A stretch of DNA of 64,000 nt from Cyathus striatus (Eukaryota > Basidiomycota > Agaricomycetes > Agaricales > Nidulariaceae). The stretch's first letter is position 1. Every line of letters begins with the position of its first letter. The position numbers were made by a program, and so were the translations under genes. Below, one piece after another: positions 36,078 to 48,400 of this stretch. Location of the stretch: NCBI GenBank assembly GCA_025738555.1, contig JAOVFP010000001.1, positions 682,001 through 746,000 of the forward strand. Direction: 5' to 3'. The notes under the pieces were generated by a model that saw only the letters and a program-made list of their open reading frames with translations, did no database searches and was not told the DNA's origin.

Positions 36078-37000
36078 TCTAGTCAAGTACGATTGCTTTA
36101 AATTATTTGACTCAAGTTACTTTACATAGTACTCAAGGATATGTACATGACTTGATGGCATAGAATATATTTAATTGGAGATGAAAACGATGTTACTGGC
36201 ATTCAACAAACTCTCGAAACGCTGTAGCTATGAAGAGGCACGATGCACCTTTGCGAAGTACAGGTAACAGGACTCTTCAGCACTAAATTTTTCGTATAGC
36301 TCTCCCTTTCTTGATAATATATCCTTTGAAGTTCGGATGATATATGCCCTTCAGTTTCCTTATTAACAATGCCGCAGGTATCTTGTAAATGGTCCATCAA
36401 ACTCCTTTTCAAATTCGCTCAAGCATTGTTTTCATCCTCAGACGTTGATCTGACATACTTAGCCAGCGACGTTTGGAAGGGTATACAAGTGGTATGTGTT
36501 CGACGTTCTTGAGCCCCTTCACTACCTTTCCAAGGAGGGCATTTTGATCGATGGTTAATCACCGCAACGCAGCCTTCCAGCTTCATACCTTCTTCAATTA
36601 ACGCTCGCTGATGCCTTTCCTCGGTTCAATATATTTTTGTCATTGCCTAACAAACCTTGCCACATTTGACTTGCGATATGTATATATGTGAGAAAGATAA
36701 ATGTGCGTTGGAGTTTCGACGAGGCACTGACGTATGTGTCGTCGATGGTAGGGTCCAACAGAGGGTACGGTAGGAGGTGCAACTCTTAATGTATGGTGGA
36801 GTAGCTGCGGTACGCGGACAGATCCCGCAGAGGGTAGGAGTAGGGCTGCATCAAGATTCAGAGTCAACCGTTTCTTTCTAAGCAATACCAGCGTCTCCTG
36901 GGGCTATGTAAATCAGATGGTAACAACAGGGGCGTAAACAAAACGGTGGTGGTCGCTCTGCCTGCGTATCTTCTAGTATCGGTGATGCTGTAAGGGCATT
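36078..37000. other. Intergenic, nothing recognised
   Basis: Only short frames on the minus strand (36203-36412, 36594-36885). No motif or repeat assigned. Confidence 0.35.
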
Positions 37001-39340
37001 CATATACATCGGTGCCACCCATACACCCCCACAAGGACACCACCCTCAAAGACCCGCGAGCAGTAGGACTCCTACTATACTCCCTGACGAAGGTACCTCC
37101 GAATGACGACCCCTCCTATAACGACCCTCTTCAATATTCGAACCTCCAATGGTGCCTTCGCTCCTGGAAAAATTTCATCCACACATCCCCAGTACGAGCA
37201 ACAAGCCACCCCTCTCCCATTCGTGAGGAAGATCAGAAAAGCGTAGAAAGTTCCTGCTTCTTCCTATATGAAGTAGTCTCCTCCGCTAACAGTGGGGGGT
37301 TGGTGGTTGCGAATTAGAGGTGAAGAAGGTAAAGATGAAAGACTAAGATAAGCCTACCAGGATTTCGACTTATAGATGCGGCACTAACTTGTAGAATAGG
37401 CTAATACATGTAACATTCGCTATCCACAGCTCCTGCTCCTAAACGGTGACCCCAACCCCAACCCATCTGACAAAGTACTATGAAGGAGAAAGCGAAGTCA
37501 ATGCCAACTGATCGGGGCGCCGCCGGGGGACAGAATAGACGAATCGGCCAAGGGTCTGTGATATCATCGGAGCCTCCAACTTGATTCTTCGAAGAATCGA
37601 AGAGCGGGGTGAAACAGAGTGTAGTGAACAAAAGTGGCATATTAGAAGTGAATCGAACACTTCAAACAGCGCGCCATGATTCAGACAGGTCAACCACAGT
37701 CTTATCGCACCCTCAAGCCTTCTCTCAGACTGGCTTTCAAGTAAAAGCAGGACTTTGCGTGGAGTCGAAGTGGTATTGGTAGGAATTTTTGGATCGTACT
37801 GAGACTTGGCTGGTGGTTACTGCGGTGGTGGGGAGGAAGTGTTGAAGGGAATGAGGAATGTCACTCTAGTCGCCTCTTCAGTGTTGAATCTCCAGTGTTT
37901 CAGTTTGTCCGGAGCCTTCGACGATGTGTGCGATTTCGATCTTTCTTATCGCCCTGATTGCCAGTGTCAAAGCTTCCATCAGTGAACAAGATTTCACCCC
38001 CCCACCTGAAACTGAGCTCCTACTTCGATCGGCCACCAGCAATATCCATCGACTACCAGCCGAGCCCAGATCACACCCATCACGAGAATCGAACGTCCAG
38101 ACCCTCGTTGCCGACATGCAATTGTCCGATGCGCCACTGGGTTGTCCTACATGCTCTAGTAGTACCTGGCTCGGGGACACGATAGAGCCCGACTAGTTGC
38201 TTTCTTGGCGAAATTCCCCAATATCCATTGTGGAATGAAGTTTCTTGTCAAGTATACGGGAGGGGATGTATGCATTTCTGGACTCTGCACGCCATTCAAG
38301 CTTTGGCTCTGTTCGACGTGCGCCACACCGTCGTTGGTGGTACGTGGATCGTTTAGGAACAGAGAGCTGGGAGGAACGAGAGAGTGATGCCTCCTCACGA
38401 GGGACATCAAGCTCAACCTCTGACAACGGTGAAGACTGCTATGAGAAGGTAGATGAACAAAGTAATAGCAAAGATACAAGCGAGGGCACTCACTCTTCCC
38501 TTTCGTTACAAGAGAATAGCCTCCTCCAACGTCCTACCCAACCCCCTTCTCTCCAACAACAGCCCATCTGGTCTCGTGTTGCGACTTCATCGAAGTCCCT
38601 AATCGTAGAATCACGACTAGAGCCGTCCTTATAGACCTGTAGTCCTTCCCTGTCATCGAGCTCCAACACCCACACCAGCACCGCCAAAGCGCGGACGAAT
38701 GTTCTCTTCCAACCCTCTTCCGAGTTCTAAGACCACTGTATCTTTCTCATGAGCCTCAACGCATCCAGATATGGATGAGTGTTGAATAGATAAAGCTCAG
38801 CATTCGCCGCGGCCTCCTATAAACCCTCAGGCTTCAGCTTGTGACGGAAACCAGCAGGGAAGAGGAATATATACCAGGTCCTAGATCATCCCAATTGAGA
38901 TTCGAGTGGGACTCAAGAGTGGGGGCATGTGCAATACATGTGACTGGTATTTACAGTAAACTTGCAGTAAACGCATTGAACAGTGGTGGCAGGAAAAGAC
39001 GTTTGATGTCAGAACTTCGTCAATGTTTCAAGTTCGGACGCATCGGGTTTAAGTTGTTTGAGTAAGAAGGAGGAATCAAGCGTCACGTAGTTCAGGCGTG
39101 GTCAGAAGTGCGTCACTGTGCAAACGCAGCGAGGAGAGGTGGCAGGACTCGAGAGCTGGGGCTGGAACTTGGAGATGGTGACGATGACGGACTGAGGCCA
39201 GATCGTGAAGGGTAGAACTTCGGGTCAAAACGGCGGTGTAGGTAAATAAATGTAAATTGTTTCTGTTCTTCGATCTTATCTTTAAATTTATCTTATCTTC
39301 CATTGTCCAAAGTCTGTTACCGATAGTACTACTGCTCACA
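37001..39340 (+). repeat. Dispersed GC-richer repeat, most complete copy
   Basis: Sequence here recurs in the same orientation at 42901-43880, 48720-49420, 55290-55740 and 56400-57475. Shared landmarks include TTCTCTCAGACTGGCT (37723 and 56676), CACCCATCACGAGAA (38068 and 57101) and a TTTGGCTC(T/C)GTTC block (38301 and 57344). The end carries GTAGGTAAATAAATGTAAAT, also near 32422. No long frame is conserved between copies, so it is probably a non-coding or thoroughly decayed element of unknown class. Confidence 0.5.
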
Positions 39341-39830
39341 ATGAAAGAATTGATATGCGAGGCTATTCATGGACACATAGAATTTATATGACGTAGATAC
39401 GCAAGAGTTTACGCCATATCGTCTTCCTCGTCTTCGGCGTCGAAAATTGTGATGAGCGGAGATATTACATTACGCCATGACGAGCGAGACTGTGGATTAT
39501 CATTCCTTTCCTTTGTGCTTGTCGCTCTGCTGGCTGCCACATATACAATCGATAAAAGGCAAATACTATTGGGAATGCAGTGGTGATATAGCGAATATGC
39601 AGTAGCGTTGTAGCATTACACCTCGAGTCGGAGTTTGAGGTGTGAGTTATGTTCGACTCTCTCTATCGTCATTAAACTCATAACAAAATGATTACAACGA
39701 TATATTTTTCACTTGTAATTATTATAGTGCGTCTCCCTTATGAATACCTACAATGATATATAGTAGTATCGTTGATCATCAATATCATGCTATGTATCCA
39801 AACAAACCCCAACCGGCGTACGCTCAGGTG
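39341..39830. other. Intergenic, nothing recognised
   Basis: AT-rich spacer between a dispersed repeat and the Tc1/mariner-like element; no feature seen. Confidence 0.35.
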
Positions 39831-40963
39831 TACAGTCGAGGACAATCAAAGTCAGCAAAAAAAATAAACGATTTTTTTTGGCCTCGGACTTCTTCGGGAA
39901 TGAAAGCTACTTGAAATAGCTTTCAGTTGATACAATTTTCATGACGATCCTACGAGCCGTTCCTTCTAAAAATAGGATTTGATTTTTTTTTTCCCAAAAA
40001 ATTTGGCCAACCGTAAAAAAAACCGTTAAATTCATGAAAAAAGCGCCAATCGACTCCTTTTTATGTACTATTAATGATTCCAATATATTAAGACATTCTA
40101 TCGAGTGGTTGTTGAGCAAAAAATCGAACAAAAGTTGCATCTGTATATGGTGTGAATTGCCAAATAGGAACAATGATGCAAGATAAGATGCTATATTTGC
40201 TATCTGACTGATTCTCACACCTGCTAAATACAACAAGATAAGTACTGTAAGATGTCGATTGCAACATAACTCATTCCACCACCACCATGAGTCGTCCTTG
40301 AGGTTGTCCATCAAAGAAACACAAGCCTAATATGCTTGGACTAAGAAATCTGTCTCAAGCATCACCAACCCCTTCAGATGTATCAAGTGAAGGAGTGTCA
40401 ACTCCAAGTGCTCAAATTATCAATTCAGGTCTCCCAGCTGATCAGGCAGTGGATGAAGATTCAGTTGTATTAGACAGCCTGCGAGTGAACTGGGAAATAG
40501 AAGATCAAGCACTGACTGAGTCAGATAAGACCTTCCAGGAGGCCAAAAATATTGCATTACAATATCTTGATGCTTGCCCAGTGGATGTAATTCGATGGTT
40601 TATCAATCGCACATGGCGACTTATGAATGCATATTGTATAGGGCTCGCTGGAAAGGCAGCAGAATGGGCAGTACGACAGCAGAAGCAGCATAGAGGGGTG
40701 TCTAATGCAGCAATGGAGGCTATGGAAGCAATTGATCATGGTAAAGATAGCCACTGACTTATCTAATAGTGTCCAAACATGTATATACAAATCATTTTTT
40801 TCTTTGAAAATTTTGGCCACCTTCAAATATTGTGGGAATAACTTCTAAAACACCTTTTCTAATGTATTTTAGGCCTCTGAATCCAAATATGAAGTTAGTT
40901 TTTTCATAAAAAATCATGCGGCTGAGTTATAAAATTTGTTGGCTTTGACTGTCCTCAACTGTA
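39831..40963 (+). mobile_element. Tc1/mariner-like element, about 1.13 kb
   Basis: The left end TACAGTCGAGGACAATCAAA and the right end in reverse complement TACAGTTGAGGACAGTCAAA match over about 33 bp in total. Each begins with TA, the duplicated dinucleotide of Tc1/mariner insertions. The interior has one plausible frame (40332-40757) but no full transposase, so the copy is deleted. Confidence 0.7.
40332..40757 (+). pseudogene. C-terminal transposase-like remnant in the Tc1/mariner-like element
   Basis: A 141-codon frame contains an acidic Ser/Pro-rich start and then DACPVDVIRWFINRTWRLM, YCIGLAGKAAEWAVRQQKQH and R. I associate this helix-rich ECPxxVIRRFxNRSWRFxxAYRxGLTGKAAEWAVRKQ-type tail with the ends of basidiomycete transposase proteins. 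It sits inside the element bounded by 39831 and 40963. No DDE domain remains. The function of the tail is unknown to me. Confidence 0.45.
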
Positions 40964-41234
40964 CGTATATCCCCAGCAACGATTATATAAGATAAGATAC
41001 ATGAAACTTGTAGTTTTACTAGTATATAACTTTCGGAGAATGGATTCAAGTAGGTGGTGTTTGGTCTAACTGCATCTCATACTTCAATTTCGAGGTGCTT
41101 GTGTTCAACCAATCACATCACCATTGTCTTCTGTGAGTCCAATCTTTCTTTTTGTTGTGTATGGTTAACCCACAAGCGGCTTCCTACCCCAGCTTTCATT
41201 AAGGTGTATGATGTTTCCGTAATTAAAAGAACTT

Positions 41235-41700
41235 TTAGAAAGTCAGTGCTGATGTAGGCTAACCGTTCTTAACATGCACATAATACATGCAGGCCATGCA
41301 CTTTGATGGCGCCTTATAGATTCCACTTTATATCGTCACTTTTGGTCGTAACGTTCAGGTTGAACGCTTTTCTTAATAACTACACAGTAATAAAGCGGTT
41401 TTTAAGTGGCGACGTAGTGAAATTGACAATACAAGACAGGGTTCCACATTGAAGTGGACGAGTTCAGTTCTCTTGTTGCCACTTATTATGTAGCCTCGTA
41501 TAAGTGAAAGTGCATTTTACTATCGTTCATCAATGAATTTAGTTGTTATAAACACATAATATGAAACTGGATTGTAAGCGACAATTTACAGAAAGTGTAA
41601 CTTGTACTTTGGATACAATCTTCAATTTTGCCCGGGTGCCTGAGTTTGACACAGTACACTCATCGTTGTCACGGTTGGGGGATATTAACTCATCCCATCT
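41235..41700. repeat. Dispersed repeat copy (partner at 30339-30788)
   Basis: Same ordered words as the 30.3-kb copy, diverged. It includes a tRNA T-arm-like word (see the findings for 30590-41945). Confidence 0.5.
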
Positions 41701-42900
41701 ATTATTTAGCACATTTACATCTAATGGAAAAATATCTGCAAGGTGTTTCTATGATGTGATGTTCGTACTCATTCAAAATTCCATGTGCATGTCTGTCCTA
41801 TCTAACATAAAATGTAATAATTAGGTAGATGACCTTTGATCTGGAATTAGTTCACGGTGCATGAATGAATTGCATGTGGAAATGTAGTCAATCATCTGAT
41901 ATGGAGTTACACTTTGAAGTGCATGGGTTCGATGCTCATGTTGTCACTTGTATATCTGGCGGCGAGTGACTTACATGAAAAGAGAAGATCATATGTGTGT
42001 GGTGGCGTAGCCAAACTGTACTTAACAGTACAAAGTTATCATTTTGCCACAATGCAGTACTTTTCTCACGAGAATCCAAATACTCTGCATGTGAGAGTAA
42101 ACTAGCCAACGAATCTTCAACGACAGAGTATCCTCTTCTTTGATCCTATCGCAGTCCCACCAGCGCTCCATCGGCCCATTTCCCAGCAAGGTAACTAGCT
42201 ATCCCACTCAAATCTGTGTAACGCGCGGGATCCGGATTGCGCAGGACACACGCGTTATTCTTTGACCGCCTGTGTGCCCAACTCGAGCGCTAGGTAGCAG
42301 ATGTGTACGTGTGTGGATGTCGTGCCCGTTGAATAGCGCACAGCCCATGCGCCGAGGGAAAAGAACATGGGGGCAACATGATGTCAATGTATGGAAAGTC
42401 GATAGATACTTTCTAACTAAAAAGAATTTGAAGGTTTACTGTTTCTGGATGGCACGTAGATCAGCAATCTATCGTTTCGTGTGCATCCCTTCAGGACGAT
42501 GATAACAGAGGCGCGGTGATCTGCTATGCGAATCATGTGTACCCCACTGTGGTGACCAGGCTTCTCCGGCCCATCTCAGTCTGCATCATGGCGAGGTCTG
42601 AACTTTAGTGATTGTTCCTAACAGAAGACTTACGTATATACAACCTAATGAACAAAGAGATTGTCGGAGATCTTCCAAAGAGCAACCAAGGAAATGACAA
42701 TATACTCAGCGACTGGGGAGAAAATTTTAGAGAAAGCGAGAACAGTGAATGAGATGTGATTTCGTGAGATGGGATGGGAGGATTATCATAGAGAAGTCAT
42801 AAAAGCTCAAACTCAAAGGTGCTAGAATGAACTCTTTGAACACGATCAAGACTACGCATTGTGGAAACATGCTTATTTCATAGGCCTCATCAGTTCTGCC
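41701..42900. other. Intergenic, nothing supported
   Basis: Short frames only. A GGTTCGATGCTCAT word at about 41926 resembles a tRNA T-arm, but no complete tRNA cloverleaf was found. Confidence 0.35.
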
Positions 42901-43880
42901 ACTGACGATGGTGATGGTGAGGACGGAGGTGAGGAGGGGGGTGCGGGGGTGGGGGAGTGTGAGCGATAGCGCTCGCTTCTATCCTTCGCGGGCCGGTGCC
43001 ATGGGCCGCGGTGGCTCTCTTCCGAATTTCGAATCTCTAAAGACACAGTCTCTTCGCTCTCACCACCTCTCCATTGACCCGTCCCCAACACGAACGACAA
43101 ACCACCTCTGTCTTCTCGATGCGACGGGCTTAAAACGCGCAGAACTTTCTGCCCAGAGGGTTCTTCACATGTACGATGTGACGTAGGTATCTGTGCGCAG
43201 TGGAGAAGGAGGTTATAGTGATGAAGGACTAAGATGGAGATGACAGTAGTCTCTTCATGCCTTAGACTACAACTACGATGAGTTCCGAACCGATAAAGTC
43301 TCAGTACTTACCCTCTTCCAGCATATCTCAGCCCTGTCGTTCCTTCTCGTCCGACGTTTAGTTTCAATCTTGCGTTAAGACTTCCTTTGACACGCAAGTT
43401 CCTAATCTTTGTGGACACACAAAGAGAACCACACTTCGTCGATCCTTCCCAGAACAACTCATAACCATACCAACACCATCGGTGGACGGAATGAACATCC
43501 CTACTAACTCCCCTGTACTAGATCGTGATACCGAGTTTCTTGCTTAGATCCTAATGTATTCAAAGACAACTGAGGAGACGAAACCATGTATTCGGAGGCC
43601 TCCTTTGTGGTACAAGTTCAAGCTCCCGAGCGGAAACAGACGCTGCTACGAAGCTAGGCATCGATTCAATAGTCTCGCAGTACATTTAGAATCTTAGTTG
43701 CGATTTCGTAAGTATAAATGGAAGAGAACGGTTCGATTGGAAAGCCGGGGAGAGGTGGTGGGAGCTGGCAATAACAAGGCAGAGGGAAAGGATCGGAGAT
43801 GCGGAGCCGAGACACGGACGTGTATAGTAAACAGAGATAAATAAAGCCTCAGTTGTTCGATTTTAATCTGTCAACTCTAC
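42901..43880 (+). repeat. Diverged copy of the dispersed repeat
   Basis: Matches parts of 37080-37350 (a GATGAAxGACTAAGAT word) and the AGATAAATAAA-type end near 39240. No gene. Confidence 0.4.
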
Positions 43881-45234
43881 ATCAGGTTATTTTTAAATTA
43901 TTGACTCATTTATTTGATTTGATTTATCTCGTACCGCGATGATTATTCTGTTGTACGTGGTTTCTCTGAGATCTCAGGTCCTATTACACGAGTTCTCCTA
44001 ATGACAGTGCCGCTTCACGAATTCGGTACTCTATATAGTTGCTATGTAGTTCATATATATTGCAGCAATGTCAAAGATTCGAATCACAAGTGTTTATTTA
44101 TAACTCACGCATCCCAATCCCACTAGAGCAATCCAATTCAGATCTCGTACGTGAGGAATCATTTAATCACGGGAGGAGACAAGTGCTTTGACATCTCCAA
44201 TAAAATTTCAACCATTGCACAAACGGTTAAACTAAGTCAGTTTTGAACGCCCACCATCTTCTAAGTGCATATTTACTAAGTATTTTTGATGAAATACATG
44301 TTGCCTAACGGTTTGGCCGCATATCGTTCCGTTATCTGCATGTTTCATATTTGGAAGCGATGTTATCTTCAATATCCTTCTCATCGAGCCCAAGTATGTA
44401 CTTACCCCGGCCTACGGCATAATGCATGTTTCAATTGCGTTTCAATATCCAGTACAGGGGACTACCGAAATGATCGGTAAACATCAACACAACTATATTT
44501 CGACTAGTCAAAGATACGGACCACAGAATCAGAGTTTGATCAGAGTTGTGTATCAGTCGTGGCTTGCGGCCCTACTCCTTTATATGTGAACAGTAAGCTC
44601 ATCGTCCATAATACTTACTTCGGCAATATAATGACTATTTCTAAACTCTAACCATGGACTGTATGTATACTACAATTATTTTTTATATGTCTGAAGTTGT
44701 ATCCAGTTAATCCTGCATCTTTTTAAACGCAGAACAGAATGTACGGCTATTTCCGACAAAAGCGGCCGTTGCGTGGTGTTTCTCCTCTCTCCACTCCTAG
44801 ATTCAACTATTTCGATATGTACAGCGATTGCGACATGATCGAGCGCTAGATTTAGCGCATGATGGAACAAGGTAGATGTGCGATTTATATCATGTTCTGT
44901 AAGTCAACTTCTTCAGTGCATCCGTTATTTCGCATTAAAATAGAGATACCTTCCAAGACAGGTCCTTGTTTTTGTTCCATTCCTTACGGTGCTTCCTGCA
45001 TTGAGGTAGCCTGCCAAATAATCCCCTCCCCTAATCTGTCATTCAACTTTCAATCAATAGCAAGTTCATCATATATCTATATCAACTGCAAGGAACACAC
45101 AGCTTCATTATATCGTATTATTGATATTCACACAGCTGGCCGCGACATACCCGCCCGATGTCCCGGGCTCATATATAAATACAGTGTAATACTACATGTA
45201 GTAGCCCCGAATCCACTTTCCACACAAACTCACT
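43881..45234. other. Intergenic region upstream of the second DUF6533 gene
   Basis: No supported gene. The 35 bp before the ATG (CCCCGAATCCACTTTCCACA core) align with the corresponding 35 bp before the paralogue at 34338. Confidence 0.45.
45172..45179 (+). promoter_or_regulatory. TATA box of the second DUF6533 gene
   Basis: TATATAAA lies 63 bp upstream of the ATG at 45235. The paralogue has TATAAA 73 bp before its ATG. Confidence 0.5.
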
Positions 45235-46969
45235 ATGGAAAACGCTGAAATACAAATCATTGATCTCTCCATGACGCTTAATCGAGTTTTTGGTGTGATT
45301 TTCTATACTGGTTGTCAGTTCGTAGCTCATACGATTCAGTTACCGCTATAACTTTCCTCGTCTATGATATCATACGCTGTTTCTTCGACGAGGTAGATTG
45401 ACCTCAAATATCCTCGTTTTATGTGACTAAAATAAACCAATTGGTATTCCATAGGTGAAGTACATTTGGTAGTGACGTGACTATCATATTATATGCCAAA
45501 TATTTCACTGAAATTTTCGGTTCACTTTCCAGTGGAATGAAATGGTCAACGCCAAAGGTACTTTATATCTTTACACGCTATTATGGCACCTTATACCTTC
45601 TGTAAGACATATTCTATAAATCAATAAACAAATAACTTATATCATTAACATTGCAGGATATATTCAGTACTTCGTATCAACATTCACAATCAAGCATTAT
45701 TTGGAAATCTGACAATAACTGTTAGTAAATCCAGTGACATGAATCACGGTCTCTTAAACTAAACACAATAATATTAGTCGTAGTAGTATTATTACTATTC
45801 TACTTACAGGAATCTGACATAAACCCGCAGTTGTCGCCCGGTATTATGGTTCAGCCAAATGTAAGTGCTTGGAATTGATTAAATTAGTAGTCATCGTAAT
45901 TCAAACCTCATAGCGGACGAACATACTGGACTGTAATTGACATCATCTTTGCATTTCGACTTAGTGCATGTTATGGAAACAGCACACGAAGTAAGCATCA
46001 CCATTTATGTACGATAGTAATGTTGGACTTACAACTAAAAACACTTAGTGGTTTTATTTCTAGTTGCATCTTTAGTTGGTTAGTTATAGTTCTATGTATT
46101 GGTCATTATTGACTGGTGAAAACATACTAGTGCAATCCTTGGTTTGGTTTTGATAACTGTTTTGAAATTATTGAGGTCTAACAGTTCATACTAGTTGCTA
46201 ATAGCTTTCATTACAATGTTTATTGTGGGATCATCAAATGGCGTTGTTGTTGGTTACAGTGCATGCTTAAAAATTGCACCAGAGAACGGACATATTCTTC
46301 AAATTCTACAATGTCTTTACTTTGGATACACTGCTGCATTTCACAGTATGTTTTATGTGTTATTACCCAAACTGTTATTAATTACACTGCAACAGCTATA
46401 TTACTTATCCTGATGTTTATTAGGCTAAGAGAACAGACAATTCTCACCCCTCGAGGACTTACAAGCCTGATAAGAAATAAAGGAAGCACCTATCCAATTA
46501 TTACATCATTCATCCGAGATGGAACACTATATTTTGCGATCATCTTTGGTAAGACATTCCTGCAATAATAAATTTTGACACTTAATGATATACACATATT
46601 GTAGTATCTACACTAACTATGATGTGGGTGCTGATCAATAACTTTCATGCAAACAACAATGAAGCCTTCTATTTTGAACCGTAATATCCTTTTCTTGTGA
46701 ACTATATCCTTGACCTAGATGTTTTATATATGCTTTTAGGTGGTACAACGCAATGATGTCATTTACGGCAGGTCAAATATCTATGTTTTGGACAAATATT
46801 GATAGACTCCTAGGGATCACGACTATTATTGAGCCTGCGAAAATTATCATATATCGATGGAAGTGCAACTGCACCAGTGGTGTCTAGGTCAATATTTTTT
46901 GCTCAATCAACACATAATACAACCAATACATTCCAAGAAGATGGATTTGTAGACAGTATAGTAGTTTAA
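45235..46969 (+). CDS. DUF6533-type multi-pass membrane protein, copy 2
   Basis: Exons begin at ATG 45235 (MENAEIQIIDLSMTLNRVF) and continue at 45340-45392 (ITFLVYDIIRCFFDE). A 14-nt micro-exon at 45455-45468 (VKYI) is followed by 45533 onward (KWSTPKVLYIFTRYYGTLYL). Later exons encode YWTVIDIIFAFRLSACYG, FITMFIVGSSNGVVVGYSA, LQILQCLYFGYTAAFH, RLREQTILTPRGL, ITSFIRDGTLYFAIIF, TLTMMWVLINNF and SRLLLSLRKLSYIDG, ending at TAA 46967-46969. Introns are 45-110 nt with clean GT/AG ends. The domain order is that of DUF6533 proteins of Agaricomycetes, predicted to be multi-helix membrane proteins of unknown role. Only the join near 45720-45830 is unresolved; the same place is unresolved in copy 1, so an unusual or extra exon is likelier than damage. 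Confidence 0.7.
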
Positions 46970-47339
46970 TCAGCATGTTATAGTTGATTGATGGTTTCAT
47001 AGAATCATAGTCAAGCAGAAGGAAAGCTGGTCAGAATATAACGATTGACACAGTAACATGACCTGATATATAATGATGCATTGTTTAACCTAATCAACAC
47101 ATGTAGGTAAACATGAAGCTTGTGTGTGATTGCAGATCACCATTATGAAGTGAGTGACATCTCAGAAATTGCATATAAACTAGCAGCTGTTAGTATGGTC
47201 ACCCAGACATAACCTATGGTAGCTTGTGTGTGAACATCATGCAAATGTACATAAGCTAACAATTACTAATACACAATATATAACTATACTAGTAGAATAA
47301 ACTACATATACTAATATACTAATATACTATAATGAAATG
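46970..47339. other. Intergenic, AT-rich
   Basis: No feature seen apart from short TA-rich runs near 47280-47330. Confidence 0.35.
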
Positions 47340-48400
47340 GGGCATGATACCCCAGCAGCAGTGGAGGCAGCTACTACAGCGGCAAGGTGAGATGTAGGGC
47401 ATGAAGCCATGAAGCAGCTGGATGATGGGCCATTGTCATTGTCATGACACAGGGCAAAGGAGGGAAGAGGGAGGAGGAGGTTGGGGGTTGGGTGACAGGC
47501 TGTCAACACCACTCTTGCCAGCAGCATCATTGTCTATGTGACACAGGGAAGAGGAGGCTGGAGGGGTCTGGATGATGGGCTGTCAATGCTACTCTTACCA
47601 GCAATGCCATGGCTGCCATGAAGAAGAGGAGAGGAATGGAAAGGGGTGCCTGTGTCATTGAGGACAAAGCAAGGGAGGAGGGGCTAAGTGACATGCTGTC
47701 AATGCCGTTTTTGCTAGCAGTGGCATCATCTTCATGATACAAGGAAGAGGGGGCTAGAGGGGTCTGGATGATGCACTGCTGTCATTGTTGTGAGGCTTTT
47801 GGGGACATGGCAATGGCAATGGCAATGGCAGGGGCAGTTAAGGGTTTGGGTGAGGAGGTGTGGGGGGCTGGGGCCATTGCAGAAGATGGGTGTATGGTGA
47901 TGTTGTGCAGTTGGGCCACTGGAACATCAGGCGGGGATGTTGGGTGTTATACACCCTCTGCCACCACCCCTCCTGCCACACACCACCCTCAACTTCATCC
48001 TGTTCTCCTTCTCCTCCTGGTTGTGGCTGTCCAGCACTGTTATCATCGAGGTGTGCATTAGGCACTTTACACTGTCCTCCTCACTCCCCTTGCTATGAGC
48101 CTGCTGCTGCTGTTCCTGCCATACACCACCCTCATCACCTCCCCCTGTTAGGTGCTGTCCTCATCCTTGTTGTGGGTGTTGGAATTGGTGCTGATGTCAT
48201 TGTTGTGGGTGCTGTCTTCACCTGCTGTGGTTGTCATTGTGGGTGTTGTGCACTGTGCACTGTGCTAGAAGTCATCATTGCTGTTGTTGTTGTGGGTTGG
48301 GCATTGGCATGTGGGGGGAGCAGATGTGGGCATTGACATTGGGGTTGGAGGCCATTGTGGATGTTATAGGCATTGTCCTCTTTGTCTAGATGACATTATG
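47340..48400 (+). repeat. CpG-depleted degenerate tandem repeats
   Basis: Units near 47490, 47570, 47690 and 47765 (GxTGTCAATGCxxxTxTTxCCAGCA-like) correspond to those at 31651-31870 but with TG/CA where that copy has CG. The remainder (47950-48400) is TG- and CTCC-rich low complexity with long spurious frames on both strands. Confidence 0.55.

Noticed and set aside
37878..38634. Overlapping frames of 75-129 codons in the dispersed repeat as possible genes
   Set aside because: None is conserved between the repeat copies at 37-39, 43, 48-49 and 55-57 kb, and stops fall at different places.
39907..40314. 135-codon minus-strand frame inside the Tc1/mariner-like element
   Set aside because: It carries no DDE or HTH motif, and the plausible transposase remnant is on the other strand.
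41880..41960. Possible intact tRNA gene around the GGTTCGATGCTCAT word
   Set aside because: No anticodon arm, D-arm or acceptor stem could be paired; kept only as a weak SINE hint.
47860..48336. 158-codon Cys/Gly/Val-rich frame
   Set aside because: It arises from CpG-depleted TG-rich degenerate repeats, with equally long frames on the other strand.
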